In this document: positions 34,058 to 43,065 of the stretch, one piece after another | How the letters are laid out: every line of letters starts with the position of its first letter | Position numbering within the stretch: position 1 is the stretch's first letter | NCBI GenBank assembly: GCA_965200615.1 | Contig: OZ241377.1 | Location: 2,976,001-3,040,000, forward strand | Direction of reading: 5' to 3' | Source: Bin5 sp965200615 | Lineage (GTDB): Bacteria > Chloroflexota > Anaerolineae > Caldilineales > Caldilineaceae | DNA length: 64,000 bases | Translations under genes and position numbers: made by a program | Notes under the pieces: generated by a model | The model's input: the letters and a program-made list of their open reading frames with translations, nothing else | What the model was told of the DNA's origin: nothing | Database searches by the model: none

Positions 34058-34495
34058 ATGACAGGAAAAGTACGCCTGTTTGCATTTGCCGCAATCGGGC
34101 TGCTGCTTGCGGCTATCGCGGTAGATTATGGGCAGGCACAGGTACGTCTGCGCAACATCTCCATCTCCGGAGAGTTCGACCAGCCCAAGGTCATCGCCGA
34201 TGGCAAGAGTTCGATCATTCTGACCGTGCGCGTGACTGAGAACGATCAGCCGCGCGGCAACGCGCTGCTACAGGCCTGGCTTGAATCCGGCGGTGGCCTT
34301 CTCATCCCGGAGTGGAACTATACCGACGAAGAGGGCTATGCCGAGTATACATACACTCCGAACGCTGCCGGCCCCTACGATCTGCAGGAGGATACGATCG
34401 CGCATGTGATCGATATCAACGTCGGGCGCCTGTTCGAGGTTGATAAGCATTACCGCATTCAGATTCCCGTTGAAGCGCCGTTGACCACGGACTGA
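34058..34495 (+). CDS. Small secreted Ig-like (Big-1-like) protein
   Basis: 145 residues from the ATG at 34058 (TTG 34052 is an alternative). A signal peptide (KVRLFAFAAIGLLLAAIAV) probably ends near residue 26 at GQA. The rest is one beta-sandwich of invasin/Big-1 style: QPKVIADGKSSIILTVRVTE and YTDEEGYAEYTYTPNAAGPY, where the two strands around the DEEGYAEYTYTP turn are typical. Lying between an SBP and its permeases, it may be a periplasmic accessory of the transporter, which is unusual. Function not established. Confidence 0.65.
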   Translation: MTGKVRLFAFAAIGLLLAAIAVDYGQAQVRLRNISISGEFDQPKVIADGKSSIILTVRVTENDQPRGNALLQAWLESGGGLLIPEWNYTDEEGYAEYTYTPNAAGPYDLQEDTIAHVIDINVGRLFEVDKHYRIQIPVEAPLTTD

Positions 34496-34512
34496 GGACA
34501 AGGAACAGCTGC

Positions 34513-35490
34513 ATGAGCAGTGCGCAGTCAACGCAGACAGAATCGGCGCCGGGCGGCCGCCGGCTTTGGAGGAGAAGGACTGAAGCTACGCCTCTCAGTT
34601 GGAGAGCGTTTCGCCGCTCCTGGCAAGCCTACGCGCTCCTCAGCCCAATCTTCATTCTGTTAATCATATTCGTCTACTATCCCCCTATCCTGGGCCTCGT
34701 TCGCGCCTTTTTCCGCTGGCGCCCCGGCGTACCGGCTACGTTCGTCGGCCTGGACAACTTCATCACCTATTTCACCTATGCTGAAACGCCGCATGAACTG
34801 GTTAACATCGTCAAGCTGTTAGTATTTGGCCTCTTTGCCGGCATTGTCATGCCGTTCATCATGGCCGAGCTGATCTTCTTTGTGCGCTCAGCGGCCTTGA
34901 AGGAGCTTTACCGTCTTCTGGTCATCATCCCCATGCTTGTTCCCGGCATCGTAACCGTGCTTCTGTGGCAGAAGCTTTACGATCCGTACCTCGGGCCGAT
35001 CAACGACATGCTGCGGGCAATGGGCCTTGAGCATCTGGCGTTGAACTGGCTGGGCGAGCACAGGATCGCCATCTATGCGATCATGTTTGTCGGGTTCCCG
35101 TGGGTGTGGGGGGTGGGCACGCTGATCTACCTGGGCGGGCTGGGCCAGATTTCCGACTCGGTGTATGAAGCCGCGGCGTTGGACGGCTGCACCGGCGTGG
35201 GGCGGGTATTGCGCATTGACATTCCGCTGGTGCTGGGCCAGGTACGGCTGCTGGCGATCCTGGCCATCATCAACGCTATCACCGCGTTCCAGAACATTCT
35301 TGTTCTCACCGACGGGGGACCGGGGTTCTCGACGATGGTGCCCGGGCTGACGATGTTCCATTCGGCCTTCCGCGCCCAGAAGTTCGGCTACTCCTCGGCA
35401 ATCGGCCTGCTGTTGTTCATCATTGCCATGTCGGGAACACTGATCATTAACCGGGGCATCCGGCCTGCGAACGAGGAGCTAAGGCAGTAG
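34513..35490 (+). CDS. Sugar ABC transporter permease (MalF/UgpA type)
   Basis: 325 residues, AAGGA before the ATG at 34513. About six membrane segments follow a basic 40-residue N-terminus; the first is YALLSPIFILLIIFVYYPPI. The EAA loop is VYEAAALDGCTGVGRVLRID near residue 220. It pairs with the permease at 35566 and takes substrate from the SBP at 32405. No ATPase gene is present. Confidence 0.92.
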   Translation: MSSAQSTQTESAPGGRRLWRRRTEATPLSWRAFRRSWQAYALLSPIFILLIIFVYYPPILGLVRAFFRWRPGVPATFVGLDNFITYFTYAETPHELVNIVKLLVFGLFAGIVMPFIMAELIFFVRSAALKELYRLLVIIPMLVPGIVTVLLWQKLYDPYLGPINDMLRAMGLEHLALNWLGEHRIAIYAIMFVGFPWVWGVGTLIYLGGLGQISDSVYEAAALDGCTGVGRVLRIDIPLVLGQVRLLAILAIINAITAFQNILVLTDGGPGFSTMVPGLTMFHSAFRAQKFGYSSAIGLLLFIIAMSGTLIINRGIRPANEELRQ

Positions 35491-35565
35491 AGCGTTTCAG
35501 TTTGACGCTGAATGCCGGGCGAGGCAGCGTAGCGACGATTGGCAGCATTTTTGCGGGAAACAGAC

Positions 35566-36432
35566 ATGACGACCGAACTACGGAGGAGCCCGAACCGCCG
35601 GCCGCTGCAAATTTCCCAATTGGGCCTCCATCTTCTGATCGCCTTCCTGCTGCTCCTGTCGCTGGTTCCGACGGTGATCATGATCAACCTGTCGTTCAAG
35701 AACGGGCTGCAGTACCGCTGGGAGCGCTGGACTCTGAGTCTGCCGTTGCGGGGCTCGAACTATCTGTCGGCCTGGGATGTGATCGACGCCTACATGCTCA
35801 ATACGGTGTTCGTGGCCGCAGTCGGGCTGGCCGGCGTGCTGATTCTTTCCCTAATTGGCGGATATGTGTTCGCCCGTATGCGTTTCCCCCTGCGAGAGCC
35901 GCTCTACTACGCCATTATCGCTCTGCTGATGGTGCCGTGGGTGCTCTCGTTTATTCCCGCCTACATGCTCTACAACAATCTGGGCCTGCTCGATACGCGC
36001 TGGGCCTTGATTATCCCCAACGTCGCGGGCGGCCCGATTTTCGGCATCTTCCTGATGCGGGCCTTCATCACCGGCATTCCGGAGGAGCTCTATGAATCGG
36101 CCCGGTGCGACGGCGCCGGCGCGTGGTCGCTCATCTGGCGGATCACATTCCCTCTGAGCCTGCCGGGGCTGGCCACGCTCTCCGTGCTTAATTTCGTGGC
36201 TGAGTGGAACTCGTTCCTGTGGCCGCTGGTGACGATCAGCGATATGAGCAAGCAGGTGATTTCGGTCGGTCTGTTTCGCCTGTCGCGGACGACCAACGAC
36301 TTGGTCGATTTCGGATCGGGCGGTCCTCTCTTCGCCGGTTATGTGCTGGCATCGATACCCCTGGTTATACTCTTCATTGTGCTGGGCAAGTTCTACGTTG
36401 AAGGGCTAGTCGAATCCGGCATCAAGATGTAG
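35566..36432 (+). CDS. Sugar ABC transporter permease (MalG/UgpE type)
   Basis: 288 residues from the ATG at 35566; the upstream TTG at 35539 is less likely because the family pattern starts after it. Six membrane segments from LGLHLLIAFLLLLSLVPTVI on; EAA loop ELYESARCDGAGAWSLIWRI near residue 177; C-terminus GKFYVEGLVESGIKM is the usual MalG-type ending. Partner of the 34513 permease. Confidence 0.92.
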   Translation: MTTELRRSPNRRPLQISQLGLHLLIAFLLLLSLVPTVIMINLSFKNGLQYRWERWTLSLPLRGSNYLSAWDVIDAYMLNTVFVAAVGLAGVLILSLIGGYVFARMRFPLREPLYYAIIALLMVPWVLSFIPAYMLYNNLGLLDTRWALIIPNVAGGPIFGIFLMRAFITGIPEELYESARCDGAGAWSLIWRITFPLSLPGLATLSVLNFVAEWNSFLWPLVTISDMSKQVISVGLFRLSRTTNDLVDFGSGGPLFAGYVLASIPLVILFIVLGKFYVEGLVESGIKM

Positions 36433-36586
36433 GCACCTCGAACAACTGCAAATGAACAGTTGAAGATTCCCTCTCTCCGATTCGTTAGGGCTAATGTGTC
36501 ATTTGAATGGGCCAAGTACAGAGGAAGGCTTCCGCAATTGCACTGGATGGACCGATCAGTCATTGAACCGAAAGGGGACAAAAACC

Positions 36587-37951
36587 ATGCGACGAATGCG
36601 AGTTAGCAGACGGGAATTCTTGTCGGTGGCAGGCGCGGCGGGTGGCGCGGCAGTCCTGGCAGCCTGTGCGCCCGCGCCTGCGGCAACAGACGAGGGGCAG
36701 GCCGCCGCACCGGCAATGGAAGACGTGGAGCTTCAGCTGGCAGGGTGGCCGGGTCAGGGGCCGGAGTTACTCGAAGGGCTGGAGACATTCGAGGAAGAGA
36801 ATCCAGGAATCAAGGCCACTTGGTTAGAGACACCGGGAGATTACCGGGCGAAACTGCTTTCCATGATCGCGGCCGGCACGCCGCCCGATACTGCCTTCAG
36901 CGCCGACTACTACACTTTCGCTCGCGATGGACTCCTGATTGATATCACAGACATGCTGATGGCCGTTCCGTTGTTGGGCGCCGAAGACTACTTCATCCAG
37001 CCGCAGGAAGAGGAGCGCTGCACTTGGGAAGGACGCTGGTACGGCATTGGCTCATGTTGGGTCTGCCACCACATTTATTTCAATCGCGCCATCTTCGAAG
37101 AGGAGGGCATCGACCCGCCGAGCAACGATCCTGACGAAATCTGGACGTGGGACCATTTCGTGGACGTTGCACGCCAGATGACGGTGGACGCGAACGGGAA
37201 CCACCCCGGAGACAGTGGATTTGATATCGAGAACGTCGAACGCTGGGGCATGAACATTCCCTACTGGATGCACTGGTCATTCGTTCTTTCAAACGGCGGC
37301 TATGTCTGGCATCCGGAAACGAGGCTTTACGGCTACGACCAGCCAGAAGCGATTGAGGCAGTGCAGAAGGTAGCTGACTTGGTGCTGGTGGACCAGGTGA
37401 TGCCTAATTCTGCGACATTTGAGGCGATCGGCATGGGCTTCGTGCAGCTACTGGAGACGCGCACGATGGCGATGGTCATAGAAGGCTCATGGTCAATGGC
37501 CTATACACATGATATGCAGGAGCCATTGGGTACGGCAGTACTGCCCAAGATGAAGGTGCCAGCCACGTGGCTGTCGGCGCATCTGCACACGATCATGCAG
37601 GGTACGAAGCACGTAGAAGAATCCTGGAAGCTGGTCCGCTTCCTCAGCAGCCCCTATTACCAGGAACTGTTCCTGGTCTCCGGCCTCTGGTTGCCTAGCC
37701 AGACGGCATTGATGACTGAAGAGGCGATGGACCGCTGGTTGTCTCCTGAGGTGCACCGGGAAGGATACAGAGATATCGTTACCAAATGGGTGCCGGATTA
37801 CGGGCACCCGATGTACGGGCCTCCCGGCGAAGGCGAGGCGAGCGGTTTCATCTGGCCGGCGCTGGACGCGGTCTGGATCGGCGACAAGACTGCCGAGGAG
37901 GCGCTGCTGGAGGCCACGCCAAAGGCGAACGAAGTCCTGGAGAATGCATAA
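36587..37951 (+). CDS. Sugar ABC transporter solute-binding lipoprotein
   Basis: 454 residues from the ATG at 36587 with AAAGGGGA upstream; the longer reading to 36494 has no family sequence. Leader: twin arginine (VSRREFLSVAGAAGG) and lipobox to Cys27 (VLAAC). The mature domain is a family-1 binding protein: LQLAGWPGQGPELLEGLETF, AAGTPPDTAFSADYYTFARD, CVCHHIYF-type hinge (CWVCHHIYFNRAIFEEEGID), MAMVIEGSWSMAYTHDM. It serves the permeases at 38034 and 39053. It is not a close copy of the other SBPs. Confidence 0.92.
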   Translation: MRRMRVSRREFLSVAGAAGGAAVLAACAPAPAATDEGQAAAPAMEDVELQLAGWPGQGPELLEGLETFEEENPGIKATWLETPGDYRAKLLSMIAAGTPPDTAFSADYYTFARDGLLIDITDMLMAVPLLGAEDYFIQPQEEERCTWEGRWYGIGSCWVCHHIYFNRAIFEEEGIDPPSNDPDEIWTWDHFVDVARQMTVDANGNHPGDSGFDIENVERWGMNIPYWMHWSFVLSNGGYVWHPETRLYGYDQPEAIEAVQKVADLVLVDQVMPNSATFEAIGMGFVQLLETRTMAMVIEGSWSMAYTHDMQEPLGTAVLPKMKVPATWLSAHLHTIMQGTKHVEESWKLVRFLSSPYYQELFLVSGLWLPSQTALMTEEAMDRWLSPEVHREGYRDIVTKWVPDYGHPMYGPPGEGEASGFIWPALDAVWIGDKTAEEALLEATPKANEVLENA

Positions 37952-38033
37952 TCCGACTTTCTGCGGCGGGTGAATGGGGTCCGGTCAGGATCTTAGTTCA
38001 CCTGCCGCGCTTTGCCGACCCTCCCCCCTAGCG

Positions 38034-38971
38034 ATGTACCCGGATAAGAGAATGTCTGCGATTAACCAGAGGCTCAGCAGTTGGGGTCTGAATTCACCCG
38101 CGGCCAGACGAAACATCACCGGTTACATCTTTATATCCCCCTTCATTCTTGGTGTCCTTATCTGGTTTCTTGTTCCGGCCGCCACCGCCGGCTGGCTGAC
38201 ATTTCAGAAGTGGAATCTGATCACGGCGCCGCGTTTTGTCGGCCTGGACAATATCGAGAACCTGTTTGAGGACGAACTCTTTCTGCAGTCTCTGAAAGTT
38301 ACCACCATGTACACCCTGGTGGCGGTCCCTCTCGGTCTGGCGCTGAGTTTCTTCATTGCGTTACTGCTCAATACGAAGATTCGCGGCATCAGCATCTATC
38401 GCACGGTCTATTATCTCCCCAGCATTGTTCCGGCGGTGGCCAGCGCGGTTCTCTGGGCCTTCATTCTGAACTCAGAGTTCGGACTGCTCAATGCCGGGCT
38501 GCGCGCGGTGGGCCTGCCCAAAATCCTCTGGCTGCAGGAACCGGAATGGGCCTTGCCCGCCCTGATTCTGATGAGTCTGTGGGACTGGGAGCCACCATGG
38601 TGATTTACCTGGCGGGACTGCAGGGCATCCCCGATGTGTACTACGAAGCGGCTGAGATCGACGGGGCCGGCGCCGGGAACAAGCTGATCCATGTAACCAT
38701 TCCGCTCCTGTCCCCCGTCATATTCTTCAACCTGGTCATGGGCATCATCGCCAGTTTCCAGATCTTCACTGCAGGATACCTGATCACCAGCGGCGGCCCG
38801 CAGAACGCCACCCTCTTCTACGTTCTGTACCTGTATCGGGCGGGGTTTTTGCACCTCAAGATGGGGTATGCGGCTGCTCTCGCGTGGGTGCTTTTCATCA
38901 TCATCATGGGACTGACGGTACTCATCTTCAAGTACGTGGGAAGCATGATTTACTACGAAGACACCCGTTGA
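38034..38971 (+). pseudogene. Sugar ABC transporter permease (MalF type) with a one-base frameshift
   Basis: The first frame from ATG 38034 (or 38052) encodes the N-terminal four membrane segments to WALPALILMSLW and stops at 38603. The second frame carries GATMVIYLAGLQGIP, the EAA loop VYYEAAEIDGAGAGNKLIHV and the last segments to 38971. Adding one G in TGTGGGACTGGG (near 38580) joins them as SLWGLGATMVIY, giving a 312-residue permease of normal length. Everything else is intact, so a sequencing or assembly slip in the G run is as likely as a real mutation. Confidence 0.85.
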
Positions 38972-39052
38972 CAAAGAGTTCCAGGCAGGAGTAAGCGGTA
39001 GGCGGGCCTCCGTTCGGGGCGCTGGCAGGGAACAAAAGGGCTTTAGAGCGAA

Positions 39053-39916
39053 GTGATAAAGAACGTTGGACAGCGGACTCTAATTCAACTGATACTTCTG
39101 GTTGGAGCGATCCTGATGGCTCTGCCATTCCTTTGGATGGTAAGCAGTTCGCTGAAGCACGAACTTCACATTTTTCAGTTTCCGCCCCAGATAATCCCCA
39201 ACCCGATACGCTGGCTGAACTATCCCGAAGCGCTGGCAAACCCGAATGCGATGCCGTTCCACATTTACGTCAAGAACACAGTGATTATTGTCATAGTGCG
39301 TGAGGCCGCGGTCTTACTCTCCGCCTCTTTCTGTGCCTATGGCTTCGCGCGGCTGCGCTTTGTGGGACGCGACATCTGGTTTGGCGTAGTTCTTGCGACG
39401 ATGATGGTGCCCTATATTGTTCTGATGGTGCCGACCTATGTACTCTTTGCCCGTCTCCAGTGGATCGACACGTTTCTTCCCCTCACGGTACCATGGTTCT
39501 TCGGTGGCGGTGCGTTTAACATTTTTCTGTTGCGCCAGTTCTTCCGCACCATCCCAGAGGAGCTGGCGGATGCGGCGCGAATCGACGGGTGCAACGAGTA
39601 TGCAATCTATGCGCGCATTCTGATGCCTTTGGCCAAACCGGGCCTGATCGCGGTGGCGATCTTTACATTCATCGATGGCTGGAACGATTTCATGGGGCCG
39701 CTGCTCTATCTCAACTCGCCAGAAAACTACACGGTCGCCCTGGGGCTTGCGCTTTTCCGGGCGGCCGTTGGCGGGTTTGGATCTGCAGGTGGGCGCTCTC
39801 GCTGGGACTGGCTTATGGCCGCTTCGACGGCTATGGTGATTCCGGTCATTCTTGTCTTTTTCGCCCTGCAACGCTACTTTGTCAAGGGAGTCGTAATGAC
39901 CGGGCTGAAGGGCTGA
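39053..39916 (+). CDS. Sugar ABC transporter permease (MalG/UgpE type)
   Basis: 287 residues from a GTG at 39053. Six membrane segments (LIQLILLVGAILMALPFLWM first), EAA loop ELADAARIDGCNEYAIYARI near residue 180, and the ending QRYFVKGVVMTGLKG typical of the family. A Gly/Arg-rich loop (AAVGGFGSAGGRSRWDWLMA) precedes the last segment. Functions with the frameshifted permease upstream and the SBP at 36587. Confidence 0.92.
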   Translation: MIKNVGQRTLIQLILLVGAILMALPFLWMVSSSLKHELHIFQFPPQIIPNPIRWLNYPEALANPNAMPFHIYVKNTVIIVIVREAAVLLSASFCAYGFARLRFVGRDIWFGVVLATMMVPYIVLMVPTYVLFARLQWIDTFLPLTVPWFFGGGAFNIFLLRQFFRTIPEELADAARIDGCNEYAIYARILMPLAKPGLIAVAIFTFIDGWNDFMGPLLYLNSPENYTVALGLALFRAAVGGFGSAGGRSRWDWLMAASTAMVIPVILVFFALQRYFVKGVVMTGLKG

Positions 39917-40026
39917 GGCCGGGACAGGCGCAGGGGGCGCAGAGGCAATGCGGTCACAGCCGCTGCCTATGCCTGGCCGGTATAATCCAAGAGGCGCAGA
40001 GAAATTTACTGAAGGAGTGCAGACTA

Positions 40027-40977
40027 ATGTTCACGCAAGCTGAGATTGACCAGTTTCATCGCGACGGATTCATTGTGGCGAAGGGTGTGATACAGGGTGA
40101 GGAGCTGGCCGCGCTGCGCGAGGCGGCGGACCGGGTGATGGAGGAGGGGATGGCGGGCGTAGATGAAGAGGGGCACCGCTACCGGCCTAATCCGGACGGC
40201 TCGCGCACATATTTCCGCAGCGAGTTCATGTGGGACCGGGATCCGGTCTTTCAGGCGGTGACGGCCAATCCGTCGCTGCTGGCGCACTATGGTCAGCTGG
40301 TCGGACACCCTTTTATGCCGATCGTAGATTCCTTTGTCTGCAAGATTCCGGAAGGCGACGTACCGGTCCACTGGCACCAGGACCCGCCGTTCGGCGACCC
40401 GGAGTGGCCGGATACTCATCCTATCCCCAATATCGACGCTGACATCTACCTGGACCATTCAACAGTTGAAAATGGCTGCGTCTGGGCGATTCCGGGGCAT
40501 CACCTGGTGGGCCACGTGGAGGTGGAGAACTATTCGGAGGAGATGCTTTTCGATGAACTGGGGGCGGTGCCGATCGAGTTGGGCCCGGGCGATGTCAGCT
40601 TTCACTGCCTGTCGGCTCCGCACGGCTCTGCCGGCAACCGCACCGGCGACCTGCGCCGCACCTTCTACGTGCATTACATGAACGCCGAGGTCCAGAAGGA
40701 GTGCTACGGGCACCTTGGCTACGTCCAGCAGCTGGAGAAGGAACGCGGTCTGTTCGACGCCCGCGCATTGGCGGCAGCCCAGAAGATGATCGATGCACGC
40801 GTAGAGCTGGGCTACGGCGGCCTGGAAGGGAGCAGTGTGCGGCTGATGGAGGAAGGGTTCGAGTTCACGGGCGAACCGAGGACGCCGCCCAGACACTGGG
40901 GCCCGCTGATCGCCGCCATGTCCGAGGACGAAATCAGGCGTAAAAAGAGCCTCACCTATCTGACTGAATCCGCGTGA
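40027..40977 (+). CDS. Phytanoyl-CoA dioxygenase (PhyH)-family protein
   Basis: 316 residues from the ATG at 40027, GAAGGAG 9-15 bases upstream; the longer open frame upstream is a shadow of the permease. VHWHQDPPFGDPEWPDTHP gives His and Asp of the iron site, SFHCLSAPHGSAGNRTGD the distal His, and LRRTFYVHYMNAE the oxoglutarate Arg. VENGCVWAIPGHHLVGHVE is the core strand. It follows a sugar ABC system directly, so it may act on the imported compound. A TATAAT at 39981-39986 might be a promoter, but no -35 is evident. Confidence 0.9.
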   Translation: MFTQAEIDQFHRDGFIVAKGVIQGEELAALREAADRVMEEGMAGVDEEGHRYRPNPDGSRTYFRSEFMWDRDPVFQAVTANPSLLAHYGQLVGHPFMPIVDSFVCKIPEGDVPVHWHQDPPFGDPEWPDTHPIPNIDADIYLDHSTVENGCVWAIPGHHLVGHVEVENYSEEMLFDELGAVPIELGPGDVSFHCLSAPHGSAGNRTGDLRRTFYVHYMNAEVQKECYGHLGYVQQLEKERGLFDARALAAAQKMIDARVELGYGGLEGSSVRLMEEGFEFTGEPRTPPRHWGPLIAAMSEDEIRRKKSLTYLTESA

Positions 40978-41110
40978 TCGACGCAGTCTCGCGCTCCCCC
41001 CATTGGACTTGAAAACGGAGCGAGAAAGCAGACAGTTCTTTCTTCAGTGGACCGACGCGCGATGGCCGCTGCGCAACAGGCAACTGTGCCGAAGCGGACA
41101 CTGTCTTGAC

Positions 41111-41848
41111 ATGAGCCCTTATAGCAGCCGCGATCTGACACAGGACCTGCGACGCCTGGGCGTCGAAGCAGGCGATATCCTCTTTGTTCATTCCTCTTTC
41201 AAATCGCTGGGACCTGTCGAGGGCGGGGCTGAAAGCGTGATCCAGGCGTTGGAAGCCGCAATTGGGTCAGAAGGGCTCTTGCTGATGCCCTCCTTCAACC
41301 TGGTCAAGTGGGAGTTGCGGCCGGCAACGTGGGATATCGACAACACGCCATCTACGGTCGGCTGGATAACGGAGCAGTTTCGTCTGTTGCCGGGCGTCTA
41401 TCGATCAGACCACTACTCTCACTCGGTGGCGGCACGCGGCAAAGGGGCGAAAGCCTTTATCGCCGGGCATCTTCGTCAGGAGGGGTACGGTTCCCATTGG
41501 GACCGCAAGCCGTGGGGCAAGACGTACGGTCTGCATTCCCCCATGTACAGGGCCTATCAGGCCGGTGGAAAGCTGCTCATGTTGGGCGTGGACTACTACA
41601 CTTCGACCTACGTTCATCTGGTCGAGGCGATGTACTGGCACACGCTGCGCGCCCGGAGCCGGGACACAGAGCGTGAGCCGGCGTTTCCAGCCCTGGATCG
41701 CGTTAAATTGGGTGCGTTCTGGGAACGTCTTGGGGAACCGCAATACGGACGCGTTGGCGACGCAACCTGCCGGCTGTTCGGGATCCGAGGCTACGTCGAC
41801 ACGCTGCTGGACGAGGTGGAAAGGAATCCCCGGCCCTACTTGCGCTGA
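41111..41848 (+). CDS. AAC(3)-family N-acetyltransferase-like protein
   Basis: 245 residues from ATG 41111; the frame is open back to 41003 but the family begins only with the DLTQDLRRLGVEAGD helix. VHSSFKSLGPVEGGAESVIQ is the acetyl-CoA region, TPSTVGWITEQFRLLPG and RSDHYSHSVAARGKGA the active-site His stretch, GKLLMLGVDYYTSTYVHLVE the second core strand. The family (AAC(3)/YokD) acetylates amino groups of aminoglycosides or unknown cell compounds; here, among sugar genes and without resistance markers, a metabolic role on amino sugars is more likely. Last plus-strand gene before the minus-strand run. Confidence 0.82.
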   Translation: MSPYSSRDLTQDLRRLGVEAGDILFVHSSFKSLGPVEGGAESVIQALEAAIGSEGLLLMPSFNLVKWELRPATWDIDNTPSTVGWITEQFRLLPGVYRSDHYSHSVAARGKGAKAFIAGHLRQEGYGSHWDRKPWGKTYGLHSPMYRAYQAGGKLLMLGVDYYTSTYVHLVEAMYWHTLRARSRDTEREPAFPALDRVKLGAFWERLGEPQYGRVGDATCRLFGIRGYVDTLLDEVERNPRPYLR

Positions 41849-41908
41849 CCAGTGTTTTTACCGTCTGCTGGCTTATGAGCCAGTGAGGCGGAAAGCGCAC
41901 GCCTTTAC

Positions 41909-42997
41909 TCAATCAGGCGTATACTTCGGCTGTCGCGGAGTATGGTCGCGGGCCATACGGGTCGTTCGCTTTTGCAGCGGCAGCTCGACCCGCGCCCCAC
42001 CTTGCAGCTGGGATTCGATTATGCCGAAGATGAGCTCGTTGCCGGCGCGGGCCGCGCGCACGCCGCCCCTGGGAGGTTGCCCGGTGTCGAGCGCATGGAC
42101 AAGGTCCTGGACGGCGCGCAAGGTTGAACTGGTTGGGGGTGTCTGCGGCGCCGGCGCGATCTGGAGCTCGTTGCGCCCGCGCAGACCGATTGGCGCGGCT
42201 TTTCGCACCTGCCATTCACTCCCGTCACTGAAGGCGGTAATGGTCCCTTTGGAACAGATCGCCTCAGTTTCCGACGCGCGGGCGGTGAGAAGGACGTGGG
42301 CCTTGACCCCATTTGCAAATTGAATGGTCCCCTCACCCTGGGGGTCGCCGATCAGAACGTCGCCGTCGATCATGCTGTCGCCTTCGGGAAGGTGGCCCTG
42401 AACCCATTCAGCAGGCTCGTCGTTGTTGAGCCTCAGGACCAGGTCGAGAAAGTGGCTGCCTGTATTGAATAACGTGCCGACGTTATAGATGATTATGTGC
42501 TGCAGGTCGCCCAGTTCTCCGCTGTCGATTATCTCTTTCATGCGGTCGTACTTGGTATCATAGCGCCGGTTGGTCCCGAGATTGAGAATGGCGCCGTTCC
42601 TCTCGACCGCCTCGACCATTGCGTCGGCATCAGCCATAGAGGCGGCCATCGCTTTTTCGGCGTAGATTGCCTTGACACCTTGATTGGCGCAGTCGACGAC
42701 GATCGCGGCGCGCGGCTCCGGCTGCGTGGCCACGCTGACGATGTCCAGGTTCTCTTTGGCGAGCATCTCGCGGTAGTCGGTGTACTGGCCAGCCGCGGGC
42801 ACGCCGTGCAGTTTGCCGAACTCGGCCATGACGTCGGTACGCAGGTCGGCGCAGGCGACAAGGTTTGTGCGGTCGCAGGTCGTGTATCCGGCGGCGTGTG
42901 AGTAAGGCAGGGCGATCCTGGAATAGCCGACCACTTCGTTGTCAATGAAGCCGCCCATGCGGCTGCAACCGATTACAGCGGCGCGATAGGTTTTCAT
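41909..42997 (-). CDS. Gfo/Idh/MocA family oxidoreductase, last gene of the minus-strand run
   Basis: 362 residues. AAVIGCSRMGGFIDNEVV is the nucleotide loop (Gly-rich, with Ser and Arg), IYAEKAMAASMADADAMVEA carries the EK lysine near residue 110, and NVGTLFNTGSHFLDLVLRLN the His of the second domain. The EKP motif reads EKA, a small departure. It closes the nine-gene run 41909-52017. Likely NAD(P)-dependent oxidation of a sugar or cyclitol. Confidence 0.88.
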   Translation of the reverse strand: MKTYRAAVIGCSRMGGFIDNEVVGYSRIALPYSHAAGYTTCDRTNLVACADLRTDVMAEFGKLHGVPAAGQYTDYREMLAKENLDIVSVATQPEPRAAIVVDCANQGVKAIYAEKAMAASMADADAMVEAVERNGAILNLGTNRRYDTKYDRMKEIIDSGELGDLQHIIIYNVGTLFNTGSHFLDLVLRLNNDEPAEWVQGHLPEGDSMIDGDVLIGDPQGEGTIQFANGVKAHVLLTARASETEAICSKGTITAFSDGSEWQVRKAAPIGLRGRNELQIAPAPQTPPTSSTLRAVQDLVHALDTGQPPRGGVRAARAGNELIFGIIESQLQGGARVELPLQKRTTRMARDHTPRQPKYTPD

Positions 42998-43065
42998 TTC
43001 TTGATTCCCCCTGTGGGATGCCTTTCAGGTAGGGTCTTGCTACGCAGTTCGGAAAAGCCGTGCGG

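Noticed and set aside
39981..39986. TATAAT as a promoter for the PhyH gene at 40027
   Set aside because: A perfect -10 hexamer, but no recognisable -35 at proper distance; too little to call a promoter.
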